Below, piece after piece: positions 10,520 through 23,560 of a stretch of 64,000 bases of DNA. Positions within the stretch are counted from its first letter, which is position 1. Every line of letters starts with the position of its first letter. The notes under the pieces are model-generated. The model worked only from the letters and a program-made list of their open reading frames with translations. It did not search any database and was not told the origin of the DNA. Source of the stretch: Pelobates cultripes (taxonomy: Eukaryota > Chordata > Amphibia > Anura > Pelobatidae); contig OW240921.1 in assembly GCA_933207985.1 (NCBI GenBank), positions 103,244,068 to 103,308,067 on the forward strand. Reading direction: 5' to 3'. Made by a program: the position numbers and the translations under genes.

Positions 10520-12888
10520 TAATGGCTAGTGTAGGAACTCACCTTTTGAGGCTTGCCTTGACGGGGCAGGTGAGCTTATATATTCAAATGGCCATTGGAA
10601 TAAAACTAAAGAGCCTCCATTTTGTTTAAATGTACATTGGGATTTAGGCCAGAGCACAGGTAATGTTCTCTTTGTTTTTACTATGTATTTTAAGCTGTTG
10701 GATACTAAGCTGCTGCTGCTGCTGTAAGCGCGGTGCTTTATCTTTGTGTTTGTAAAAGTAATTTCTGTTTATATGAAAATATTAAAACAAACAGTTCCAT
10801 AAATCTCTAAAATCTATTTTATCCCTTAAACAAATGAAAAAAAAATAAATACTGGAAATATGCTTAGTTTTAATCACCAATTGTTGTTAAACCACTCAAA
10901 CAGTTTCACACAAACTGGGGTGGTGGCACCTTCAGAATCTTCCAATCATAACCAACAGAATGAGTTCTAGTGCATATCATGCTTTATATCATGCCCCTCT
11001 AATTAAAAAGGATACTTTGTAATACAACTCAAGTAGGTATCAAAAGTGAAAGAAAGTAGTACTTAATCAGTATATTCACACAATTAGACACATTATGGTT
11101 AATTCACCCTCAGTATTAAATAGGAGCTGCCACTTTTCTAGAATTTACACCATTTAATAAAATATTAAAAACACGTATAAATTGTGGTAATTTCTTTTCA
11201 TAAAATGCTCTGTTTTATTTTAAATTTAAATTATATATTTAGCAAAGTACTTCCCAATCCAAGTCAGACAACACAAAGAAAAGGAACATTTCAAATCTGA
11301 ACTGAAGTAACAGAATCATTGACTGACTGGGAACTAAGATGGAGGCTTGCAGTTAAAGGAAGAAGAGCCTCTTTCTTTCTATTCACCGTTTCCTACTATT
11401 CTCTTCAGAATTTCAATCAACTTACAACCACACAGAGTCTATTCTAGCTAGTCATCGAATGGCATGCATTTTATGACAAGAATTTAAGTGCTATTGAGTA
11501 GAACATACCAGCTGGAATTTTTACCTCACACTTATACTGCAATGATATTTCACCCGCCTATGATGCACTTCTTAGGTACCTTTCACAAACCATTTGTCCA
11601 TTTTACGTGTCGTTCCTTTTTCCACAATAATTGTTTGGTAACAATGTCATACTGTGCAGTCTCTATCACCACATATGTGAAGCTAATCACTGGCACATTT
11701 TAGATGACAACAGTTTGCTTCAACCATGTTCTGTCTCTAATGTATGTCTTGTTAAACATGAATAATATCTTAAATAAAGATTGTCAAAAATAAAGAAAGA
11801 AAGAAGAGTGGTGAATTTGTGAATTTCTACATTTAATATTATTTTTCAGACCTCATTAATGTGTATTGGCAAAATATATGGAAAAGTAAACATAATATTA
11901 AAAATCCTGAGAATTACTCATATTTTTAATCTTTTCTATCATCTAACAGTTATTTTATCTTCAATTATAATTATCATTCTTTAAATATTTGATTGTGATT
12001 ATTATTTTCATTTGATAGTGATTGTCTACAAGATTTCTGTTCAAGGCAGACACACAAACTTGCAGAACTAAAGATGATATTTAGAAATAAGTAATTAAAA
12101 ATCATTCTGTTTTGTTGGATTTGCAATAAACCTAAGTTCAATTCTTATGAGCTGTAAACTTTATCTGTGAAACCTGTGACAAACAAACTATTCAATATCT
12201 TTTTTTTGTCTGCTTGAGGTTGGTTTCTTTAAAAAAATACTTTTTTTTTTCCAATAATGCTTAGAAAAGGTAATCATCTAGTTTCTCTTAGTACATTATT
12301 GTTTGATTTCTTTATCTTGAGAAATTACATTCATAGAGCATGTATTAAGGAAGAACAGCCATCTAAATAATATAATAAACATACTTAATCTGTTTATATT
12401 TGTCCGCAGCATACATGGGAAATTAGAATTCTAGAGTCTCTTGAAGAGAGGCTATATCTCTTTAATTGACTAATTGAAAAGAAATAACCCCTTCCACAGG
12501 CACCCAAATAGTTTGCAATATGTCTAAAAAACTTTTTAGAAGAAGCTTCTTGGAACTTTTGGGTGTGAATAAGTCTCACTTCCATATCTATTATTAAGTT
12601 TTTTTCATTAAAACTCTTTTTAAGAATTCATAGCTTGTTAACAAAAAAAATTATTATTGGATATGAACTCAGCAATTGTCATAAGGACTTCATTATGCAC
12701 ATATAAAACATTATTTTTAACTGTTTACACATCACCTCTACCTTAGCCACCAACCCCTCAGATGGTTATTCACCCACTGGTACCATCTCCACCACATCTC
12801 CATGCACATAGTCACCAGCACTCCCTTAATGACAGCCGTCAGTACCACTTCCACTACAGCCTTAAGTTGGAAAAACCACATTGCCCTA
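10520..12888. other. No gene recognised
   Basis: Mostly AT-rich DNA. Short open frames occur (for example 11488-11703, plus strand, and 12394-12585, minus strand), but none shows a recognisable domain, signal or splice context. Confidence 0.45.
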
Positions 12889-13492
12889 CAATGCTTTATC
12901 CTATTAATGGAAGCATATTTGTAGGCTATACTGGAATTGATGAAAGTATGATGATAGGAATGGTTAGGGCAGAGAAAGGACTACATGAGGAGTGTGAAAT
13001 ATGACAGACTGACATGCGAAATCAATAATAATAACCCCAAACAATACAAAGCAATACAAAATCCCAATAAGAAACAATAAAAGTCCAATATCGTAAGTGA
13101 TAAAAATAGATATAAAAAGTCCAAACTTTGAGGTATGGCCGATGCTATATAATCGAGACCTTATTTCAGTTATTTTCTTGTAGGATTCAGGAGGTTACAG
13201 CTTCTTCAATCCATTTAACCATAAAGAGAAGGGGAATAAGCCAATTGGCTTATTAATCTGTATTACACTAACCTCCAATTCTAATTTTTTAGTAAAAGTA
13301 AATGAAATGGTTATATTTTTAAATAAGCTTCTTATTTGTATCTTATTTTAACATTAAACTTACTAATTTCCTAATATACATTTTAATTTTCTGTCTCATG
13401 TTGATGATGTCATTTTAGTGTCAAAATTTGAAATTGGAATTGTATGTATTCCCTATATAAACTCCTATGTGCCAGGTTATATGTTTTTATTA

Positions 13493-13531
13493 CCACTTGA
13501 TGAAGCCCTGAGTTGGCGAAACGTGCTGTGG
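13493..13531 (+). ncRNA. Hammerhead-like motif, decayed
   Basis: The order is stem I CCAC/GTGG, core TTGATGA, one extra A, stem II GCC/GGC with a 7-base loop, then GAAAC. The triad after stem III reads GCT rather than the required N-U-H, so cleavage is not expected. Pseudo-LTRs of Penelope-like elements are known to carry hammerhead ribozymes. The call here is structural homology only. Confidence 0.4.
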
Positions 13532-13670
13532 CTTGTTTTAACATTATTTTTGTATTATTAAAGGAATATTGACTTTTTTATTTTTCTGTACCATATACCT
13601 TTTTATCTTTATTTACTTTTAACCTGGTCACCTGTCTACGACTTCAAAGAAGACCTCACTAAAGAATCCC

Positions 13671-13730
13671 AGGTGGGGATCATACCACCTACACTCTGTA
13701 AATTGAGCTCCTGCTCAATTATATGTGAGT
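13671..13730 (+). other. Double-hairpin plus splice-donor-like module
   Basis: Hairpin 1 is AGGTGG/CCACCT with an 8-base loop (13671-13690). Hairpin 2 is AATTGAGC/GCTCAATT, eight perfect pairs (13701-13720). ATGTGAGT follows at 13723. A weaker second copy lies at 13862-13927 with hairpin 2 TAGAGC/GCTCTA and ATGTGAGT. Function unknown; see findings. Confidence 0.6.
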
Positions 13731-14405
13731 ATAAGACCTTTTATATATTGCCTATTTTAACTGGTTTTATACAGATAGCACTATTTTTCCTTGTCTTTCT
13801 CTTTTTGGGACACCCTATCTCTGAGAAATCTGTTGGATGTATCGTCATTAACATCCTACAAATGGGGGATCAATGCCACTGAATGGAATCTACACTAGAG
13901 CTTGTACTAGCTCTATAATATGTGAGTAGAACCATAACAAACTGTACACTACTTATTATTTGTTTGTGGCATACTACACTATTATGGTTTCTTCTCCTTC
14001 TCCTTATGATTAAATGGACTAAAGAAGCTGTAAGCTACTGATTCCCATAAGAAAATAACTGAAATAAGGTCTCGATTATATAGCATCCGCTGTACCTCAA
14101 AGTTTGGACTTTTTATTTCTGTTTTTATCACTTAAGATATTGGACTTGTGTTGTTTCTTATTAGGTCTTTTTTATTGCTTTTTATTGTTTGGTATTAATA
14201 TTATTTTAACTCATCAATTACAATATTTGAGGCACAACCTATCCCTGTTCGATTTTACACATTCTTATTTGGGGATTTGTGAGGGAGCTCCATATTTTAG
14301 GTGTGCTGCCTTTATTTATTAAAATCACTTTCTGGTTGGTCATTCAGTGCTGATCCTTTTGTTGTTTATTGAAATGCCAAATCAACTATATGCAGAAGTT
14401 AACCT

Positions 14406-14473
<68 letters not shown>

Positions 14474-14566
14474 GTCAATTCATCTCTCTCAGTACATGTG
14501 CAGGAGATTAGTTTGATAAGTACATTGAAATGTGTGTTGATAAATGTGTAAATTGTAAATGAAATG

Positions 14567-15275
14567 TGTAAATTGAGCTCCTGCTCAATTATATGTGAGT
14601 ATAAGACCTTTTATATATTGCCTATTTTAACTGGTTTTATACAGATAGCACTATTTTTCCTTGTCTTTCTCTTTTTGGGACACCCTATCTCTGAGAAATC
14701 TGTTGGATGTATCGTCATTAACATCCTACAAATGGGGGATCAATGCCACTGAATGGAATCTACACTAGAGCTTGTACTAGCTCTATAATATGTGAGTAGA
14801 ACCATAACAAACTGTACACTACTTATTATTTGTTTGTGGCATACTACACTATTATGGTTTCTTCTCCTTCTCCTTATGATTAAATGGACTAAAGAAGCTG
14901 TAAGCTACTGATTCCCATAAGAAAATAACTGAAATAAGGTCTCGATTATATAGCATCCGCTGTACCTCAAAGTTTGGACTTTTTATTTCTGTTTTTATCA
15001 CTTAAGATATTGGACTTGTGTTGTTTCTTATTAGGTCTTTTTTATTGCTTTTTATTGTTTGGTATTAATATTATTTTAACTCATCAATTACAATATTTGA
15101 GGCACAACCTATCCCTGTTCGATTTTACACATTCTTATTTGGGGATTTGTGAGGGAGCTCCATATTTTAGGTGTGCTGCCTTTATTTATTAAAATCACTT
15201 TCTGGTTGGTCATTCAGTGCTGATCCTTTTGTTGTTTATTGAAATGCCAAATCAACTATATGCAGAAGTTAACCT

Positions 15276-15314
<39 letters not shown>

Positions 15315-15320
15315 TATATA
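14567..15320 (+). repeat. Duplicated unit 2 (B half only)
   Basis: Begins at TGTAAATTGAGCTC, which corresponds to 13697 in unit 1 at a constant offset of 870 bases. It is essentially identical to unit 1 until the (TA)n tract. It keeps hairpin 2 of the first module but lacks hairpin 1 and the hammerhead-like part. Confidence 0.85.
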
Positions 15321-16844
15321 CAATGCTTTATCCTATTAATGGAAGCATATTTGTAGGCTATACTGGAATTGATGAAAGTATGATGATAGGAATGGTTAGG
15401 GCAGAGAAAGGACTACATGAGGAGTGTGAAATATGACAGACTGACATGCGAAATCAATAATAATAACCCCAAACAATACAAAGCAATACAAAATCCCAAT
15501 AAGAAACAATAAAAGTCCAATATCGTAAGTGATAAAAATAGATATAAAAAGTCCAAACTTTGAGGTATGGCCGATGCTATATAATCGAGACCTTATTTCA
15601 GTTATTTTCTTGTAGGATTCAGGAGGTTACAGCTTCTTCAATCCATTTAACCATAAAGAGAAGGAGAATAAGCCAATTGGCTTATTAATCTGTATTACAC
15701 TAACCTCCAATTCTAATTTTTTAGTAAAAGTAAATGAAATGGTTATATTTTTAAATAAGCTTCTTATTTGTATCTTATTTTAACATTAAACTTACTAATT
15801 TCCTAATATACATTTTAATTTTCTGTCTCATGTTGATGATGTCATTTTAGTGTCAAAATTTGAAATTGGAATTGTATGTATTCCCTATATAAACTCCTAT
15901 GTGCCAGGTTATATGTTTTTATTACCACTTGATGAAGCCCTGAGTTGGCGAAACGTGCTGTGGCTTGTTTTAACATTATTTTTGTATTATTAAAGGAATA
16001 TTGACTTTTTTATTTTTCTGTACCATATACCTTTTTATCTTTATTTACTTTTAACCTGGTCACCTGTCTACGACTTCAAAGAAGACCTCACTAAAGAATC
16101 CCAGGTGGGGATCATACCACCTACACTCTGTAAATTGAGCTCCTGCTCAATTATATGTGAGTATAAGACCTTTTATATATTGCCTATTTTAACTGGTTTT
16201 ATACAGATAGCACTATTTTTCCTTGTCTTTCTCTTTTTGGGACACCCTATCTCTGAGAAATCTGTTGGATGTATCGTCATTAACATCCTACAAATGGGGG
16301 ATCAATGCCACTGAATGGAATCTACACTAGAGCTTGTACTAGCTCTATAATATGTGAGTAGAACCATAACAAACTGTACACTACTTATTATTTGTTTGTG
16401 GCATACTACACTATTATGGTTTCTTCTCCTTCTCCTTATGATTAAATGGACTAAAGAAGCTGTAAGCTACTGATTCCCATAAGAAAATAACTGAAATAAG
16501 GTCTCGATTATATAGCATCCGCTGTACCTCAAAGTTTGGACTTTTTATTTCTGTTTTTATCACTTAAGATATTGGACTTGTGTTGTTTCTTATTAGGTCT
16601 TTTTTATTGCTTTTTATTGTTTGGTATTAATATTATTTTAACTCATCAATTACAATATTTGAGGCACAACCTATCCCTGTTCGATTTTACACATTCTTAT
16701 TTGGGGATTTGTGAGGGAGCTCCATATTTTAGGTGTGCTGCCTTTATTTATTAAAATCACTTTCTGGTTGGTCATTCAGTGCTGATCCTTTTGTTGTTTA
16801 TTGAAATGCCAAATCAACTATATGCAGAAGTTAACCTATACATA

Positions 16845-16899
<55 letters not shown>

Positions 16900-16970
16900 G
16901 TCAATTCATCTCTCTCAGTACATGTGCAGGAGATTAGTTTGATAAGTACATTGAAATGTGTGTTGATAAA
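15321..16970 (+). repeat. Duplicated unit 3 (A+B)
   Basis: Matches unit 1 at a constant offset of 2432 bases up to the (TA)n tract. Few differences were noticed by eye (for example one G/A near 13232 versus 15664, plus TA-tract length). The hammerhead-like motif recurs at 15925-15963 and the hairpin module at 16103-16162. The near-identity implies a recent event or an assembly duplication. Confidence 0.85.
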
Positions 16971-16974
16971 CAGC

Positions 16975-18685
16975 AGGGGACTTAGTAAGGAATTCCTAAT
17001 CTTCATTGATTCATTAACTTAATTGATGAACCTATGGGGGCCACACTTATACATGCATTTACAAGCACATTCTAGTTACGCAACATTCTCTTGTTGACAT
17101 ATGTTAATATTTTATGAAGTAAGACACATGAAATGCATCACGGCAACTCGATGCATGAAATATTAATAATTAATACACCCTGTAGTGGCCTTAAGTGTCT
17201 AAGAACTATATAACATAGAACACGGGTCCTACTTGCTGATTTTATTGAACATTGCTTGTGACAGATGGATCCCTTAGCATGTAGATATATATTGGCATGT
17301 CACCCTGCATTCTACTTTCCATAACTATATTCCTTTAATTTTTTTTTTTGTTTTTTTTTTTTAAAGACTGGGCAGCAGAGGTTTTTTAGAAGTATAACAA
17401 AGGCCTATTTCAATATTTTATTTCAAAATGTTTATATGATTGTCTTTCTTCAGTGCATGGAAAGGAGTGATGGATTATTTTCATTTCAAACTTTTCAATG
17501 CTATACTCACCACAGAAGCACACAATTAATGTAACAAACAGCTTCAGCGACATCCGTGAGTCTACTGGTCTTGGTTATGGCACATAACTTAAAAAGAAAT
17601 AAAAGAACAAGAAGAGAGACTTTTAGATGCATATCCCGATTATGTTTTTTTTTTTTTTTTTTAACAGTTCAGAGGAAGAAACATGAAGGCAGCAGAACAG
17701 TCAAAGACTGAATTGGGTCACAAAAGAAATCAAACTAACCTCAGTAATGGTTTGGTAATGGAATAAAAAACAAATCCTCACATATATTGGACAACCTTCA
17801 ACATATATTGGACAATCTTCAACATATATTGGACAATCTTCAAAGAACAACAAAGGCTGCAAAAACAGCAAAAAAAAACAGCAAAAAAAAAACCCATCAA
17901 GGCAACTATATATAGTAATGACAAAGATTTTGGAAAGAGAAGATCAATAGGCAGGTGTTCAGATATGTTTGGCTATGTAGCATATGTGAACCTGATGCAT
18001 GAAAGCCTTTTGATAAATCAAGTGAGCAACCTGCTGAGTGGGAGCAACTTGTGAGGCAACTGTGACAAGGACCCAAATAATATATTGTACAGGTCCTTCC
18101 ACCAGTAAGAAGAAGGTTAGAACGGGTCCTATTTATTCCCGTTCATTAATTAACATTTGCTTTTCTTTATACTTGTGAAAGATTTACAGAAACATATTTT
18201 TTTTAGCTACATTTTTTGCCTAGTTCAGCTTGGTGGAAATCTTGTTAATACATTTTCATTTTCATTATAGAAACTCCCAGAGTAATTTTACAACTATGGA
18301 AATATTGATAGATAAATGTTTGGTGCAGCCCTGACTCTTTGTATAATAGCAACAGAATAGTAGTAGTACAATGGGTAACTTTCAATGAACAAGACTGCTG
18401 TGAATGTATTATGTATGTGGAGAATCCTCCTAGTTGATATAAATTGAGAACTATATCAAGAAAGATTCAGTTGTGGCTGAACCATTTTCACCAAAACCTG
18501 GAAACAAATTTGGAAAGGCTTAAGTTTGGTCATATGTTCGTTCAGCTTGGCGGAATTTGAATGATAAGAAACTGATTGTGTAAACAAATTAGATGAATCA
18601 AAAGGGTGTGAAAACACAAAAAAATTGATACATCATATGAATATTATGTATATATTTTGCAGTATACTGATAAGAACATTTTCCT
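16975..18685. other. No gene; includes 21-bp tandem repeat
   Basis: Three copies of the 21-mer starting ACATATATTGGACAA lie at 17779-17841, and T/A runs lie near 17340, 17650 and 17870. Nothing else was recognised. Confidence 0.55.
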
Positions 18686-18688
18686 TAG

Positions 18689-18807
18689 TTCACAGATCAA
18701 ATGACAAAAAAGTAATACATAGAGGGTAAAACAGGAAAATCAGGAAAACAATAAATATATATATATATATTTATGTATTATATATTTATTAAATATATAC
18801 TATATAA

Positions 18808-18841
<34 letters not shown>

Positions 18842-18900
18842 TTGTTGACTGCTTCTCATTTTTTCCCTCTTCTAGTCACTTACCACTTGATCTATGAATA
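18689..18900. mobile_element. Fold-back MITE with AT microsatellite core
   Basis: The left end, GTTCACAGATCAAATGAC, is the inverse of the right end, CTTGATCTATGAA. Between them lies a long TA-rich tract (18750-18840). A second copy with the same ends and an AT-rich centre is at 56900-57064, and similarity continues for about 30 bases beyond the right end. The family is not recognised. Confidence 0.55.
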
Positions 18901-18909
18901 AAATCAACA

Positions 18910-19320
18910 TTTAGTGACTGTCCCACAAAAATCAATTTTGTTTTACATCGATCATCTTTTTTTTTTTTTTGGTGCCATAGTTAAAATTCAGAATCCGAAA
19001 TAAAAATGAACATGCTCAGCCATTGTGAATTTAGTTTGATTCATTATTCAGCTACATTTCAACTCGGAGATCAGGAATTCGATCAAACGATCTGATTCTG
19101 AATTGCAATTCATAACAAAATAAATCAAATATTAACTATGACCTGTTTTAGGAAGCAATCCCAACTATTTTTCAATTTTATGTCTGGTGGCAAATTATAA
19201 ATTTATACAAATGTTGGGCAGATAATTCAAAAGTACCATCTCTTTGATGAAAGCAGATAGTCAGGGACAGAGAACCTCTTTCTCTCAAAACCTATGAAAT
19301 GTTACTATAACACCACCTTT
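18910..19320. other. No gene recognised
   Basis: AT-rich DNA with a T run at about 18958. Nothing supportable. Confidence 0.4.
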
Positions 19321-19400
19321 TTAACCCCTTAAGGACACATGACATGTGTGACATGTCATGATTCCCTTTTATTCAATAAGTTTGGCCCTTAAGGGGTTAA
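19321..19400. mobile_element. Minimal piggyBac-like MITE, 72 bp, TTAA-flanked
   Basis: TTAA at 19321-19324 and 19397-19400 flank an element that starts CCCCTTAAGGAC and ends CCTTAAGGGG. The ends match the 2.1-kb element at 35537-37632 and the fragment at 40262. TTAA duplication is characteristic of the piggyBac superfamily. Confidence 0.7.
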
Positions 19401-20680
19401 AAGATTGTACGGCATGTTGTTTGGTAAACCTAGCCAAAGCAGTGTGTTATTAGATTCCCTGGTCCTAACATAGCAAATAATTAATAATAGAGAATAAATT
19501 ATCCTTACTAAAAGAGCACCGTTATCTATAGAAAATAATATAGAAAGGGTAAGAGCTTTATTTATAGAACAGAGTTGTTCCAAAATTAAATAGATAGATG
19601 CAAAATGTGTGTACATATTTTTTTCTTCAAAATGTCAAACTAGTTCATCAGATAAAATGTAACAGGAAAGAAAAATGAAATGAAAATCTTAGTAGAAAAA
19701 AAAGATCTAACAAGCTAGAATATTTCATTATCGACCAGATGTTGAAATTCATTAGAATTGCAGTTCTCGTGGGAAAAGTTTTCCTAACTTCATATGTTTT
19801 TTTTTTTTTTTTATTGCTATGTGAAAGCTGAATATTTTCATTAACACACAATGTTCATGTTCTGACTAGGTTCTCTCTATTTTTAAAATTTGAAAAGCAA
19901 ATTCCACATTTTTTTTATGGCAGATTACAATTTGTACATTTGTATAATTATTGACTGAAAACCATATCTAGATAATTAATGCAACGTAGATGAAATCAAA
20001 GATCTGACTTCCAAAGCACAAACTCAAAGCAGACACATTTGTAAAGCCAATTCACTACTATGGCAGGTAAATTGCCTGACTCTGGGCAAACATCATAGAA
20101 ACCAAGAGAACAGTGAAGGCTGATCCGGTGTGGTAGTGCCATCCCAGTTTTTATTGCAATAATAAAGAAATAATACTATCAATGTCATTATGTTATATAG
20201 TCTTCTAAGGGTGTTATTCAGGTTCCGCATCATGGATGTATTTGGACATGTTTAAAGTGGTTGTTGTTACCCATTTACATGTATCTGTATTGTCAAAGAG
20301 TGTCTGTAAGGTTAGAAGAAGGAAGGTATAAGGACCCATGAAATCCTTCACAGTCTCTATCCACTCACCTCTCACTAATTAATTAATTAGCAGCAGATAC
20401 ATTATGAGGCTGTTGACTCCTAGAGAGATGTGTGTTTTGTTTAAACTGCTGAGGGCACTGCAGCAGTGAAACCTATCAGAGAAAACAGGTATTTTGTTTA
20501 TTAGGATATTCTATCTGGGATAGTTAGAATTTCTGAATGTTTAGTTAGTGTTTTGAAAGAGCTAGGCTTTTGTTTGTAGTATTTTTTTAATCATCTGTGA
20601 ATGTGATTTAAATCCAAGTCTAGCATGTGTTTATTTATTGAATAAAACTGCTCCTTGCTGCAGCTGTTTGTACCCTAGAA
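19401..20680. other. No gene recognised
   Basis: AT-rich DNA with a T run near 19797. No supportable gene. Confidence 0.45.
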
Positions 20681-20822
20681 CAGGGGTAGGCAACTTTTGG
20701 CACTCCAGATGTGTAACTACTATAGCTCCTCTAATGCTTTGACAGCATTATGACTGCAAGAGCATTATGGGAGATGTAGTCCACAACACATGGAGTGCTG
20801 AAGAATGTATTAGATACCCCTG
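20681..20822. mobile_element. Short hAT MITE
   Basis: Ends CAGGGGTAGGCAAC and ATACCCCTG are hAT-type inverted repeats, and the inner GGCACTCCA / TGGAGTGCTG also pair. The internal phrase ATTATGGGAGATGTAGT is common in vertebrate hAT MITEs. The flanking octamers ccctagaa and tattagaa match at 5 of 8 positions. Confidence 0.65.
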
Positions 20823-21000
20823 TATTAGAAAAAATGTATACCATGTGTCCTATATCCCAATATGTTTATGGCGTTGGGCATGCCATTTCATTAGATAATG
20901 GACTGAATGGATAAAATGGGAAAAATTCTAGTGGTAGAGTCTTGTGCCATATCACCTTTAAACCACATCAGCTCCCACGGCAAGAGAATGTCAACAAATA

Positions 21001-21499
21001 TTAAAGGGACACTGTAGGCATCCAGACCACTTCAGCCCATTGAAGTGATCTGGCTGCCAACCCCCATTAACCTTAACCCTGAACATGTAATTATTGCAGT
21101 TTATATAAACTGCAATAATTACCTTGCAGGGTTAAGTCCTTCTGGTAGACAACCACTAGAGGGACTTCTGGGATCTTTTGGTCTTCTAACCAACGCTGTA
21201 TGTCTTCACGCAATGCATGAGGACTTCCAGTATTGCCAGAATCCCCATAGAAAAGCATTGACTAATGCTTTCCTTTATGGAGATCCTAATGCGAGAGTGG
21301 CCATTGTGGGGGTGGAGGAGTGTGGGCAGAGATGAGCCAGCGCCGAAGGACATTGGCGCTGGACCCAGGTAAGTGACAGAATGGGTTATTAACCCCTTCT
21401 GCACCATGGAAGGTGGAGGGGAGGGGTTCCTTGACAGAAGGGAAAGCTACAGTGCCAGGAAAACGAGTTTGTTTTCCTGGCTCTATAGTTTCCCTTTAA
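21001..21499. mobile_element. T2/Kolobok-type MITE, 0.5 kb
   Basis: Starts TTAAAGGGACACTGTAGG and ends CTATAGTTTCCCTTTAA. The ends are inverted repeats inside TTAA duplications and fit the T2 terminus TTAAAGGRR. An internal perfect inverted repeat, AATTATTGCAGTTTATA and its complement, lies near 21090-21120. The open frames within it are not genes. Confidence 0.7.
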
Positions 21500-22393
21500 G
21501 CACCCAATTTGCATTGAAAAAGATGGCCCTTGTGTACTAATGTGCCATTGTTTAATGTCACTGCTATGTAAAACCAGTTTGGTAATCCCATTTCAGGGAG
21601 AAAATTTTGATTATTTTTCTTTAATCCTAATTGCTTTATTTGTAGTCACCTCATTACCACTAATTACATGTTATTGATCAAGTAAGAGTTCTACGCGAAA
21701 ACATTGAACCATTAAATAAAATTAGCGTATGGTTACATAGTATCCTCCTTTCTTACTAGTTGCTTAAATAAAACTTAGAGATGATTCATTTGTGTATGAA
21801 GATAAACAAAAATCTCAGAGCAGGGTACAGTTCATTAAGTTGATCTTATTAAATAGCCACTTCTTTAAAGAACTGTCATTATTTTACAGTTGTGTACAGA
21901 ATGCTTTTGAGCTCTGTTATTGTAATGGAGATATATTCTGACATTTATTTCTTTAGAAACTTAATGGTCACTGCCATTTTTTAATATGGTGAATGGGCAA
22001 TTTTAAGTAAATTGTGGTGAAAAGATATCATTATTTTTTTGAAACAAACATCAAAGACCAACTGAACTGTGTGCCTTTTTGTAAACATAATTACAAATTT
22101 GCATTTGTTTAAATAATTAGGTGAAGTCATTTGTCCTTGGTGAAGATCTGTCAAATTGCTTGTTTTTTCAACTATCCAGTTACATTATTTCTTCTTGTCT
22201 AAACAAACAGACATTACACATTTTGTGACACTCAATTTATATAATTTTAAGTGCAATGTTCCTTATAAAAAGGAGCACATTAATCCTTGAAAAAGCAGTT
22301 ACATTAAGAGCCTCCAGCACATAAAAATTAAACCCTATCAGCTTTGCAACCTGAAACATGGTACCCCAACGCACCTCATGGTACCTCAAGCCA
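21500..22393. other. No gene recognised
   Basis: AT-rich DNA with nothing supportable. Confidence 0.45.
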
Positions 22394-22456
22394 GGGGTCA
22401 GCAACATTTTTCTACATGAGGGCCAGATACCATGTTTGTGATAGATAGAATGCTGC
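22394..22456. mobile_element. Possible hAT terminal fragment
   Basis: CAGGGGTCAGCAACATTTTTC followed by GAGGGCCAGATA resembles one end of a vertebrate hAT non-autonomous element. No partner end was found. Confidence 0.3.
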
Positions 22457-23070
22457 ATTCATCTATATAGTATAAGAAATGAATATAATAATAGCAAATG
22501 ACTTACTAATTTGTTAGGCTTATGTGCGATTGCCATATATAAGGACACCAAATTAGGGAGCTATCTATTCAACAGGTGAAAGATCAAAAATAAAGGGACA
22601 ATCCAGACCCCTAATGCAATTCATCTTTTAGAAGTGCTTTTTGTGTAAAGAGTATACCCTTTTTTATTTTACAAAAAGTGCAGATTTAAAAGAAATTGGG
22701 ACTTTTATACATTTACCTTGTAAAATCCCCCTGGCTGTCAATCAGACAACAGGTCTTGTTGATTCCTGGTTTGGTTAGCTCAATGGAGCTAAACTCAAGA
22801 GGCAGCCAATAGCTCTGAGCACCTGCCTTGCAAAAACGTCTCTCTTAGCTGCATGGGGAGGTCTGTGATTGGACAGCCACATAAAGTCTTGGCTGGTTAG
22901 AAGGTGAGGGGTTGCAAAAGCTGCAGACAAGACACTGCAGCTTTTGTAAGTCATTTTTAGATATAACTCAATTAAAAAAATGCAAATGAAATGATTCAAA
23001 AACTGAATTCCCAGCTCTCTTTCAAACACCTTGATCCAAAGATAAGGTTACATAAATAACGTGGTTTTTT

Positions 23071-23220
23071 TTCAAGTGAACAGATGTGTCAGATACAGGG
23101 AAGTATAAAGATCACCATTGACACATTATCTGTGGAAGTGCCAGCGACACACAAAGCGCGTCAGTGGTGATCTTTATATTCTCCCCTGGATGGCTTGGCC
23201 GCATGTCTTCTTCACTTGAA
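23071..23220 (+). mobile_element. PLE-like fold-back with hammerhead-like centre
   Basis: TTCAAGTGAA at the left and TTCACTTGAA at the right close a fold-back. Inside it, 23104-23122 pairs with 23160-23178 over about 18 bases with one mismatch. The centre reads CTGTGGA, a GTG/CAC stem, then AAAGCGCGTC. This resembles a hammerhead (CUGANGA...GAAACGCGUC) with core substitutions. Confidence 0.4.
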
Positions 23221-23239
23221 TAAATATGTAAGAAAACAG

Positions 23240-23560
23240 ATACAATTTATATCTTGTAATACCTTTTTTATTGGACTAACAGAATTTTTTAATGACAAGC
23301 TTTCGGGAGACCCTCCCTTTCTCAAGTCTAAAGCATTTTTGAGCAAGACGACACATAGAATTCACAGTTGAGTTATGATACAGGGTTTAAAGCGACATGA
23401 GTGCAGATAAGACACAGGTTTGATAAAAAACAGACAACATTCTCGCAGAGGGTCGTAGATATCTTGTGTGAAGATCAGAAGAGTGAGGGGTGAGAGAGAA
23501 TAAAAAAAAACAAGCAAACAGTGCAGAAGATGGTGCTAGAATGGGAGAGTAAAAACACAA
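23240..23560 (-). mobile_element. PLE-like pseudo-LTR fragment
   Basis: On the minus strand, 23330-23293 reads TTGAGAA, one extra A, stem II GGGAG/CTCCC, GAAAG, CTTGTC. This is the core arrangement recurring in PLE fragments across this window. The following DNA is not coding. Confidence 0.4.

Larger units (their letters stand above)
12889..14544 (+). repeat. PLE pseudo-LTR-like segment, duplicated unit 1 (A+B)
   Basis: This 1.66-kb unit recurs almost identically at 15321-16970, and its second half also at 14567-15320. Inside it, 13055-13178 and 14053-14175 are inverted relatives (about 120 bp, roughly 90 percent identical). It carries a hammerhead-like motif (13493-13531) and two double-hairpin/splice-donor modules (13671-13730 and 13862-13927), the same parts found in the PLE insertion at 31-38 kb. 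It ends in a (TA)n tract followed by a short unique tail. No protein is encoded. Confidence 0.7.

Noticed and set aside
14369..14551. Open frame with a YIYIYI repeat (also at 15239 and 16801)
   Set aside because: A by-product of (TA)n microsatellites inside the duplicated segment.
12889..16970. CRISPR-like or satellite array
   Set aside because: Only two and a half large units, no short repeat-spacer pattern; it is a segmental duplication.
21045..21407. Open frames on both strands
   Set aside because: They lie wholly within a T2-type MITE bounded by TTAAAGGG inverted repeats.
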